Below are positions 1 to 5,835 of a DNA stretch of 6,023 nt, piece after piece. The DNA comes from Bacteroidia bacterium (GTDB lineage: Bacteria; Bacteroidota; Bacteroidia; AKYH767-A; OLB10). Every line of letters begins with the position of its first letter. Position 1 is the first letter of the stretch. The stretch is taken from NCBI GenBank assembly GCA_025450095.1, contig JANWID010000045.1:1-6023 (forward strand). The letters run 5' to 3'. Position numbers and translations under genes: made by a program. The notes beneath the pieces are model-generated. The model was not told the DNA's origin, did not search any database, and saw only the letters and a list, made by a program, of their open reading frames with translations.

Positions 1-2022
1 ACCCAAAACCATTGATTCCGGTAAACCAGTCTGCAAGTTGATTGGAATCTGCTTTTTTCGCCAGTCAACGTTTTCCAAAAAGAGCTGTATGTTGTTGATA
101 AGAAGTACAGGAATTGAATTTGTCCTGATACCGGATCTTATGTTATGTTTAATAACTCCATTGACTGTAGCGAACCAGATGTTTCCATTCTTATCGGCGC
201 AGGCCGCATTTGTTTCAACACCGTGGTAACCGTTGCTCTTGTCATAATGACTCAATGAAATTTCACCAGTCTTAAGATATTTTTTCCAGTCTATAAAATC
301 AAGTCCTGTTGAAGTTCCTAACCATAAGTTTTGATCACGGTCAAGAAAATTAAACAGTATCCTGTCGTTATAAAGTCCGGTTGCTTTATTGATCGGATAG
401 ATTACATTTGAATTTACTGCGTTGCCGATTACGTATATACCAAAATCGTAAGTGCTGGCTAGGATGCGTCCTGTTGTGTCCTGGATGATAGAAGTTACCG
501 GGGCATTGGGAATGTTATATTTTTCATTAAAGCTGATGGCGGTATCACCTTCCATGTAATAAATGCTTTTCATGGTACCTATCCAGATGCGTCCTGAAGA
601 ATCTTCAAATAACACCCTTACATTATCATCCTTTAATCCTTTCCTGGAATCAATATTTGAAATGTTTTTTTGTTGATCCATGATAAAGACTCCCTTATCG
701 GTTCCAAAAAATAATCTCCCGTGATGGTCTTCCAGCATCGCATAGGTTACCAGGTTGTCGAAGGCAGGGAAGGGATGTGTGAACTTCATAGTTTCCTTAT
801 TCAGCAATGCAGGGCCATTAGTGGTTCCAAACCAATATTCACCTGCTTTGCTAAAATAAATCGACCATATGGTTGCGCTTTTCAATCCCGATTCCAGTCC
901 CAGGGTTGTTATGGATTTTCCATCCGTATAATTGATTCCGCCAGTGAGGGTACCAAACCAAACTTTACCTGTTTCATCTGCTGCAACTGACAAGATGTTG
1001 TTGTTTGATAAGCCATCTTCAATAGTATAATTAACAAACCGGTCGCCCATGAATTTGCATAACCCATTCCAGGTTCCAATCCAGTAATTTCCTTCTGTAT
1101 CCTGTATGACTGTTTTAATAATATTGTTTGGAAGCCCTTCTTTTACAGTCACATACGTGATGGTGTCGTCTGTTATGAAACCTACTCCGCCACCGTAAGA
1201 AGCAAACACTTTTTTCCCTTCTGAATTTTCAATTACTTTTTCAATACGGTCGGTGAGTAAGCCGTTTGAGGTAGTTATATTTTTAAAATGAGTTCCATCG
1301 TAAACTGAAATTCCCAGGTAAGTACTAAACCACATCATCCCCTTATTGTCTTCAAGAATATTGTAACATATATTACTCAGTAAACCATTTTCAGTAGTGT
1401 AGTTTTTAAAATGCACTCCATCAAACCTGCTGATACCACCTATAGTAGCAATCCATAACATGCCTTTGGAATCGCATAAGAGGGATGAAATATTATTATT
1501 TACAAGCCCACGCAATGAAGTGTAAATGTGAAGGATTTTACCATCGTAGCGATTCAGTCCTTCGGAAGTGCCTATCCAGATATTTCCTTTTTTATCTTCA
1601 GTTATGGCATTTACATTATCACTGAGCAACCCATTGGAAGTGTTATAAAACTCAAAGGAACTACCAGAAATTTTGCACACCCCTTTCCGGATCATGCCTA
1701 TCCAGATATTTCCCTTGCTGTCTTCAAAAATTGTTTTGACCGGATTTTTGCTTATTGGGTTATTGTCATCAAAGCCAGTGAATTTGAGTCCGTCAAAAAT
1801 GGCAACTCCATTCATAGTTCCAACCCAGAGTCTTGCATGCCTGTCCTGGATAATTTCATTTACCTGGTTTCCTGGCAAACCACTGGTATTATTATAAATA
1901 CTCAGGTTATAACGTTGAGCATGGCTAACACCGAAACACAAAAAAACTATTGTAAAAACGGCAATAGTGATCCTGGAAATCAAGTTCAATTTAGAAGGGA
2001 TCCTCGGAATAAATTCTGACAT
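1..2022 (-). CDS. Two-component regulator propeller (Reg_prop) sensor, N-terminal part, 3' end cut by window
   Basis: This frame is open without a stop from ATG at 2022 to base 1 (674 codons), so the C-terminus is missing. Residues 1-35 look like a signal peptide: basic residues to R17, a hydrophobic core at 18-32, and a likely cleavage after SHA (33-35). The rest is a series of about 42-residue blades with the Reg_prop signature (E/QD..G.(I/L)W(I/V/F)GT..G). The signature Trp, or its replacement, falls at residues 66, 107, 149, 190, 231, 272 (degenerate), 314, 355, 397, 438 (Phe), 480, 521 (degenerate), 567 and 616. That makes 14 repeats, fitting two seven-bladed propellers. Residues about 638-674 (IPVLLINNIQLF, then LPESMVL) match the start of a Y_Y_Y domain. 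In this family the sensor part is periplasmic and is followed by a membrane helix and an output module, either histidine kinase with or without regulator, or SpoIIE phosphatase; which one lies outside the window. An in-frame stop at 2083-2085 limits upstream extension. The ligand is unknown. Confidence 0.93.
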   Translation of the reverse strand, partial: MSEFIPRIPSKLNLISRITIAVFTIVFLCFGVSHAQRYNLSIYNNTSGLPGNQVNEIIQDRHARLWVGTMNGVAIFDGLKFTGFDDNNPISKNPVKTIFEDSKGNIWIGMIRKGVCKISGSSFEFYNTSNGLLSDNVNAITEDKKGNIWIGTSEGLNRYDGKILHIYTSLRGLVNNNISSLLCDSKGMLWIATIGGISRFDGVHFKNYTTENGLLSNICYNILEDNKGMMWFSTYLGISVYDGTHFKNITTSNGLLTDRIEKVIENSEGKKVFASYGGGVGFITDDTITYVTVKEGLPNNIIKTVIQDTEGNYWIGTWNGLCKFMGDRFVNYTIEDGLSNNNILSVAADETGKVWFGTLTGGINYTDGKSITTLGLESGLKSATIWSIYFSKAGEYWFGTTNGPALLNKETMKFTHPFPAFDNLVTYAMLEDHHGRLFFGTDKGVFIMDQQKNISNIDSRKGLKDDNVRVLFEDSSGRIWIGTMKSIYYMEGDTAISFNEKYNIPNAPVTSIIQDTTGRILASTYDFGIYVIGNAVNSNVIYPINKATGLYNDRILFNFLDRDQNLWLGTSTGLDFIDWKKYLKTGEISLSHYDKSNGYHGVETNAACADKNGNIWFATVNGVIKHNIRSGIRTNSIPVLLINNIQLFLENVDWRKKQIPINLQTGLPESMVLG
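1570..1713 (-). repeat. Near-identical DNA in adjacent propeller blades
   Basis: An 18-base stretch on the plus strand, GCCTATCCAGATATTTCC, occurs at 1570-1587 and again at 1696-1713. The copies are exactly 126 bp (42 codons) apart and encode GNIWIG in blades 2 and 3 of the sensor (around residues 104-109 and 146-151). Neighbouring bases are also similar (GAAGA..AAGG on the coding strand). This is an internal coding repeat from blade duplication, or from strong constraint on the motif, and not a mobile or regulatory repeat. Confidence 0.8.
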
Positions 2023-2104
2023 GCCGGATTGTTCATCAAAGAAAGGTAAATCAACTGAATTAGAGCAGTGTTTCTTCAAAAATCATTAACGTTTTTTTCA
2101 CATT
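2023..2104 (-). other. 82-bp intergenic gap upstream of the sensor gene
   Basis: This is the largest gap in the window, between the transporter stop (TAA at 2107-2105) and the sensor ATG at 2022. It is AT-rich with oligo-A/T runs (around 2076-2082 and 2092-2098). I see no GC-rich terminator hairpin and no clean Bacteroidota promoter (TTTG, then TAnnTTTG at about 20 bp). A near match to the -7 element, TACCTTTC on the minus strand, has no suitably spaced TTTG. If the sensor gene has its own promoter, this is the likely place; that is inferred from position only. Confidence 0.4.
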
Positions 2105-2986
2105 TTAGTTACCAGTTTCCGCCTTTGGATTCTTCCACCTGAACCAGGAATGAATTACGATAGAACTCAGGATTATCAACGTTCCTGCAATAAACCCACT
2201 GTTCAACACATCGTATTCCTTAAAGATCATAATGGCAAGTAAAATGCTATAAAGGGGCTCCAGGTTGACTGATAAGTTCAGTGTAAAAGGATCCAGTTGC
2301 TTTAAGGCTTTCAGTGATATGGTGAAGGCATAACTGGTGCAAATCAATCCCAGCAGCAAAAGGTAAAAGAAATCGGTACTGCTGGGAATCTCAAAGTGTG
2401 TGCCGGTTACATTAAAATAAACCGGCAATAAAATGCTAAGCACAACGAATCCGGCTGCCAGTTCATAAAAAGTAATAATTTCTGGTGCATATTTCGCAGT
2501 CAGTTTTTTATTCCAGATAGTAAAAATTGCTCCTATCAATGCGCTTGCAATGGCAAGCAGGATCCCGTTAAAGTACAGTTGCTGAACCGAAAAAATAAGG
2601 TATATACCAACTATAACGCAAACACCCAGAAGGATTTCAGCCAACCGGGGTCGCTTTTTTTTTGTGAGCGGGTCGAGGAGTGCAGTAAAAAGAGAAATGG
2701 ATGAAAAGCAACTAAGCGCAATTGATACATTGGATGCCTTGATTGCTCCATAAAACAGAATCCAGTGAAGTGCTACCAGGCCACCTACGCATGTAATCTC
2801 AATTACCTGACGGGGTCCGGGAATTACCGGCCTTTTGATCAGCAATAATGGAATTAATCCTACGGCACTAATGATCATTCGGTACCACACAATCATTCCT
2901 TCCGACATTTGAATGGCCTTGCCGAAAATGCCGGTAAAGCCCCAAAGAAAGATGGCTAAATGCATGTAAAAATAGGCCTTCTTCAT
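2105..2986 (-). CDS. EamA-family (DMT superfamily) transporter
   Basis: A 293-residue, strongly hydrophobic protein with about ten predicted membrane helices in two homologous halves (roughly residues 6-133 and 138-280), the usual size and layout of EamA/RhaT-type drug/metabolite transporters. The first helix has the family hallmark FLWGFTGIFGK (13-23). The end of the first half has the conserved region around residues 88-106 followed by a basic loop KKKRPR (109-114). The second half carries NLEPLYS (241-247) and the acidic residue of the IFKE segment (254-257), both typical of EamA repeat 2. It would sit in the inner membrane and move a small metabolite, but the substrate cannot be deduced. 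Its ATG overlaps the maf stop by 4 bp (ATGA at 2986-2983), which suggests translational coupling and makes this start well supported. It is the last gene of the tight cluster. A nucleotide-sugar or amino-acid efflux role is possible but unsupported. Confidence 0.9.
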   Translation of the reverse strand: MKKAYFYMHLAIFLWGFTGIFGKAIQMSEGMIVWYRMIISAVGLIPLLLIKRPVIPGPRQVIEITCVGGLVALHWILFYGAIKASNVSIALSCFSSISLFTALLDPLTKKKRPRLAEILLGVCVIVGIYLIFSVQQLYFNGILLAIASALIGAIFTIWNKKLTAKYAPEIITFYELAAGFVVLSILLPVYFNVTGTHFEIPSSTDFFYLLLLGLICTSYAFTISLKALKQLDPFTLNLSVNLEPLYSILLAIMIFKEYDVLNSGFIAGTLIILSSIVIHSWFRWKNPKAETGN

Positions 2987-3570
2987 ATTGCAGTAATCAC
3001 ACCCAATTCAACAAGTTTCTCATAGAGTTCTTTCACCGGCAAACCTACCACGTTGTAATAAGAACCTTCTATTCGTTCAATCCCGGTTAACCCAATCCAT
3101 TCCTGGATGCCATATGCTCCTGCCTTATCGAAAGGCTTATAATTTTCGACATAAAAATTTATTTCACTATCTGATAATTTTTTAAATACAACGGTTGTGG
3201 ATACATGAAAAGATTCTGTAAATTTTCTGCTCCTGATGCACACTCCTGTAATTACCTGGTGGGCCTTTCCTGAAAGTTTTTGCAACATGGAACAGGCTGC
3301 AATATGGTTTTGGGGCTTATTTAAGAGTTCATCACCAATACAAACTATCGTATCTGCCGTAATCACTACATTTCCCTGTTCGATTTCCGGATCATAAATC
3401 TTCGATTTTTTTTGTGCAAGAAACAAAGCAACGTTTTCACGATGCATATCATCTGGAAATGTTTCGTCAACATCCCTGGTTACTACCTTGAAGATAATTC
3501 CCATTTCTTTCAACAATGCCTGTCGGCGGGGAGACCCTGAAGCCAGTATAACTGGAAATGCCTGTTTCAT
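2983..3570 (-). CDS. maf: Maf family nucleoside triphosphate pyrophosphatase (YhdE-like, dTTP/UTP type)
   Basis: A 195-residue cytoplasmic protein of normal Maf length with all main family motifs. These are the N-terminal ILASGSPRRQALL (8-20; S11, S13, R15, R16), DVDE (33-36), AQKK (52-55), the catalytic-site ITADTIV (70-76; D73), NKP (84-86), SGKAHQVITGV (100-110) and FDKAGAYGIQEW (147-158; D148, K149, Q156), ending in IEGSYYNVVGLP (167-178). The GAYGIQ plus GSYxNVVGLP pattern is that of the YhdE branch, known to hydrolyse dTTP, UTP and related or modified nucleotides to monophosphates. The YceF (m7GTP) branch differs here. The family is linked to house-cleaning of non-canonical nucleotides and to septum formation phenotypes. 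The gene starts 10 bp after the UbiA-family gene ends and overlaps the next gene by 4 bp, so it is probably co-transcribed. No clear Shine-Dalgarno precedes the ATG, as is usual in Bacteroidota. Confidence 0.95.
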   Translation of the reverse strand: MKQAFPVILASGSPRRQALLKEMGIIFKVVTRDVDETFPDDMHRENVALFLAQKKSKIYDPEIEQGNVVITADTIVCIGDELLNKPQNHIAACSMLQKLSGKAHQVITGVCIRSRKFTESFHVSTTVVFKKLSDSEINFYVENYKPFDKAGAYGIQEWIGLTGIERIEGSYYNVVGLPVKELYEKLVELGVITAI

Positions 3571-3580
3571 AATGTTGAAT

Positions 3581-4507
3581 TTACCCGGAAGTTAAATAAA
3601 ACACCAGCATTGAAAAAATGCCTGTTACCATAATTGCTTTCACCCAATTACTGTTCCTGTGATCATCTTTCGCTGATTTCGAATTCAGGTTAGCGTAAAC
3701 AACATACAAAATCGGAAGCTGGATGAAACAGGTAGTGTAGCCAAATGAAAATAAATTTTCCCATTGCGATTGTGTCACCTGGATCCATAAAATTGTTAAC
3801 ACCGTGCCAAACAGAATCATTGAAACAATTAAACGCGTGATTTTTACTCCTATCAATATTGGAATTGTTGTGGCGCCAAATGCATTATCACCTTCTATGT
3901 CCTCACAATCTTTAATCATTTCCCTGGCAAGGGTCATGATAAATGCGAAAGTTGAATACGCACATACCAGTATGACTATTGTTTCAGAGTTTAATGATGT
4001 ACTGTCGAATAGTATGGATAATCCAATGGTCAGTGCTGAAAGAAACGAAATACCCAGGGTCCCTGCTAACAACATTTTTTTATACGATGCTGAATAAAAG
4101 TAAAGCAAACCTATACTGATTAGGAACACCAAAATTGGATAGCGTACCCCCACAATAAATCCAAAATACCAGGATGCAGATAATCCTGCAAGGTTCAACA
4201 CCACAGATAAAATACTAGCCTGTTTTTTTGGAATCGAGATCCCGATTTTGTTTTTTCCTGGCTTGTTGATTCGGTCGATACCGGTATCAAAATAATCGTT
4301 AATTACATAGCCTGCTGCAGCAATAAGCAGCGTTGAAAGGGTGAGTAGCGAATATGCACGGTCGGAAACAGCACTTGGAATGCTGTTCATTTCAAGGATT
4401 GGAATTATGATGGTATACCTTACCAGGTAAAAAGAAAGACAGATGATTACCAGGTTAGCGAACCTGATGGTAGAAAAAACATCCTTGATCCAGGCATTGA
4501 TTTTCAT
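3581..4507 (-). CDS. UbiA-family membrane prenyltransferase (GGGP geranylgeranyltransferase-like)
   Basis: A 308-residue polytopic membrane protein with about eight to nine hydrophobic helices, the family's normal length. Both Mg-diphosphate binding motifs are intact: N70-D71-xx-D74-xxx-D78 (NDYFDTGIDRINKP) and D200-xx-D203-xxx-D207 (REMIKDCEDIEGD, followed by NAFGATTIPI). The intervening YSASYKK (138-144) fits the conserved Y..YK segment. UbiA enzymes transfer a polyprenyl chain from its diphosphate to an acceptor (quinone precursor, haem, chlorophyllide, or geranylgeranylglyceryl phosphate) within the inner membrane. Bacteroidota homologues of this form are commonly labelled geranylgeranylglycerol-phosphate geranylgeranyltransferase, by similarity to archaeal lipid enzymes. 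The acceptor here is unknown, and no quinone genes are nearby to suggest MenA or UbiA. The start codon overlaps the stop of the upstream HAD gene (ATGA at 4507-4504), pointing to coupled translation. Confidence 0.9.
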   Translation of the reverse strand: MKINAWIKDVFSTIRFANLVIICLSFYLVRYTIIIPILEMNSIPSAVSDRAYSLLTLSTLLIAAAGYVINDYFDTGIDRINKPGKNKIGISIPKKQASILSVVLNLAGLSASWYFGFIVGVRYPILVFLISIGLLYFYSASYKKMLLAGTLGISFLSALTIGLSILFDSTSLNSETIVILVCAYSTFAFIMTLAREMIKDCEDIEGDNAFGATTIPILIGVKITRLIVSMILFGTVLTILWIQVTQSQWENLFSFGYTTCFIQLPILYVVYANLNSKSAKDDHRNSNWVKAIMVTGIFSMLVFYLTSG

Positions 4508-5007
4508 TCCCAGGAACCATGAAGGCGCAATACCTGTTCAATCACATCCCTGACACATCCTTCACCACCGCTTCTGTGTGAAATATAAGTACTGTGCGAT
4601 TTAATTTCTATAACAGCATCACCCGGGCAACACGGCACGCCGCATTGTTTCATGACTTCCAAATCAGGCAAGTCATCACCCATATAAAGAATTTCTGCCG
4701 GGTCTAAATTGTATTTCGTAAGTACCGATTGAAAAACTTCCTGCTTGCTGCCAACTCCCATATGAACTTCCTGTATGCCCAACCGTTGTAACCTTATTGG
4801 TACACCTTTGGAATGGCCGCCGGAAATAATTGCAATGAGATAACCTTTCTTAATTGCCAGTTGCATGGCATATCCATCTTTGATATTCATGGTCCTGAGA
4901 AACTCACCATCAGGCATGACCAGTAAATGCCCATTGGTTAATACACCATCAACATCGAAAATAAAAGTTTTTATTTTCTTAAGTTTTTCTTTGAAATTCA
5001 ATTCCAT
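4504..5007 (-). CDS. kdsC: KdsC-like HAD phosphatase (3-deoxy-D-manno-octulosonate 8-phosphate phosphatase family)
   Basis: A 167-residue HAD hydrolase of the small, capless C0/IIIA type, the length expected for KdsC. Motif I is FDVDGVLTNG (17-26; nucleophile D18, acid/base D20). The KdsC-like stretch DGEFLRTMNIKDGYAM lies at 33-48. Motif II is IISGGHS (60-66; S62), motif III is K88 in GVGSKQEVF, and motif IV is MGDDLPDLEVM (109-119; D111, D112, D115). The C-terminal RSGGEGCVRDVIE (145-157) matches the tail motif of KdsC tetramers. KdsC releases phosphate from KDO-8-phosphate to make KDO for the lipopolysaccharide core; related family members act on other 2-keto-3-deoxy sugar acid phosphates. 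No other kds gene lies in the window, so the symbol is a homology label and the substrate is an inference. The gene begins 36 bp after the DUF2520 stop and shares 4 bp with the UbiA-family gene. Confidence 0.88.
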   Translation of the reverse strand: MELNFKEKLKKIKTFIFDVDGVLTNGHLLVMPDGEFLRTMNIKDGYAMQLAIKKGYLIAIISGGHSKGVPIRLQRLGIQEVHMGVGSKQEVFQSVLTKYNLDPAEILYMGDDLPDLEVMKQCGVPCCPGDAVIEIKSHSTYISHRSGGEGCVRDVIEQVLRLHGSWE

Positions 5008-5043
5008 AAATACAAGATTATATAAATCCTACTCCGTTTTGAC

Positions 5044-5817
5044 CTACCTGCGCTTCTTGTTATGAACAATCATGATGTGATCAGTAAGCAACTGGTATAT
5101 TTTCTGATAAATTTTATCCTTTTCCAGCATTTTCAAATGCATTTCTACAGTCTTCAGATCTTTCCTGGCAGCAGGACCAGTTTGAGCGGTAAAAGAACCC
5201 ATCGCAAACGAATTGTTGATCGTTGAACGAGCCAGTGGTTCCAAGAGGGAAGGGGGTAAGTGCTGTTGATTTAATAAGTCGGTAGCTATACCGAAAAGTG
5301 CATTGGTAAAGTTGTTGGTAAATACAGCTGCTACGTGCAATACAGAACGTTGCCGGGAGTTGAGCTGGTAAATTTCAGAGGATACAGTACTTCCCAATTG
5401 CATGAGTTTTTTCAATGTAATTTCATTGGAACTTTCAATGCATATCGGAATGTTTTTAAAGGAACGGGGATTTGTTTTAGTAATGGTTTCAACCGGGTAA
5501 AAGACACCCCTGTTCACAAATTTGCGCAGGACATTCAGGGACGTTGCTCCAGATGTATGTGCCACGATTCCCTTCACTTTTGGAAATTGACGAATAATCC
5601 CGGCTATGGCATCGTCCTTAATGGCAACAAGGTAAAATTCGGAATTGGTTGGAATTTCTGAAGGTTTATAAAATGCCTTACAGTTAAATTTTTTAGCAAG
5701 TTTATCGGCCTTAATCCGATCTCTTCCAAAAACACCGGTAATTGTGTGTCCGGCATTACGGATAGCCGTACCCAGCGAAGTTGCAACATTACCGGTTCCT
5801 GTAATAAATACCTTCAT
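5044..5817 (-). CDS. Rossmann-fold DUF2520 domain protein (putative NAD(P)-dependent oxidoreductase)
   Basis: A 257-residue, apparently soluble protein. The N-terminus MKVFITGTGNVATSLG has the dinucleotide-binding glycine-rich turn (G7-T-G9-N-V), followed by GVFGRD (28-33) at the end of the second strand, where NADP-binding relatives carry an Arg. The domain continues to HTSGATSL (87-94) and YPVET (107-111). The C-terminal helical DUF2520 domain (about 125-245) shows the conserved blocks LHVAAVFTNNFTNAL (160-174; H161, N169) and AQTGPAARKD (211-220), with a further H227. The architecture resembles F420H2:NADP oxidoreductase and 6-phosphogluconate/ketopantoate dehydrogenase-like proteins, so a redox role is plausible, but I know of no established reaction. 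It starts 18 bp after the upstream cytochrome c biogenesis-like gene ends and precedes the HAD gene by 36 bp. The C-terminus is very basic (HNKKRR). The start is the ATG directly before the Rossmann strand, as expected. Confidence 0.88.
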   Translation of the reverse strand: MKVFITGTGNVATSLGTAIRNAGHTITGVFGRDRIKADKLAKKFNCKAFYKPSEIPTNSEFYLVAIKDDAIAGIIRQFPKVKGIVAHTSGATSLNVLRKFVNRGVFYPVETITKTNPRSFKNIPICIESSNEITLKKLMQLGSTVSSEIYQLNSRQRSVLHVAAVFTNNFTNALFGIATDLLNQQHLPPSLLEPLARSTINNSFAMGSFTAQTGPAARKDLKTVEMHLKMLEKDKIYQKIYQLLTDHIMIVHNKKRR

Positions 5818-5835
5818 GCTGAGTAATTATATCCG

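Noticed and set aside
1528..2019. 163-codon open frame on the plus strand
   Set aside because: It lies wholly antisense to the Reg_prop sensor, whose blade motifs are unmistakable in the minus-strand frame; the plus-strand translation has no recognisable domain.
1..2022. Possibility that the sensor is a pseudogene or frameshifted
   Set aside because: The frame reads through 674 codons without a stop or loss of repeat register; it is simply cut by the window edge.
2076..2098. A-run, short loop and T-run on the plus strand that could be a bidirectional terminator
   Set aside because: The stem would be only A-T pairs with no GC core; this is too weak to call a terminator.
3804..4097. 97-codon open frame on the plus strand
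   Set aside because: It is antisense to the second Asp-rich motif region of the UbiA-family gene and is explained as a shadow.
5008..5043. TAATCTTG on the minus strand just before the HAD gene, one base off the Bacteroidota -7 element
   Set aside because: No TTTG lies about 20 bp upstream, and the element sits within 5 bases of the ATG, inside a short operonic gap.
5335..5661. 108-codon open frame on the plus strand
   Set aside because: It is antisense to the DUF2520 gene and shows no domain or composition of a real protein.
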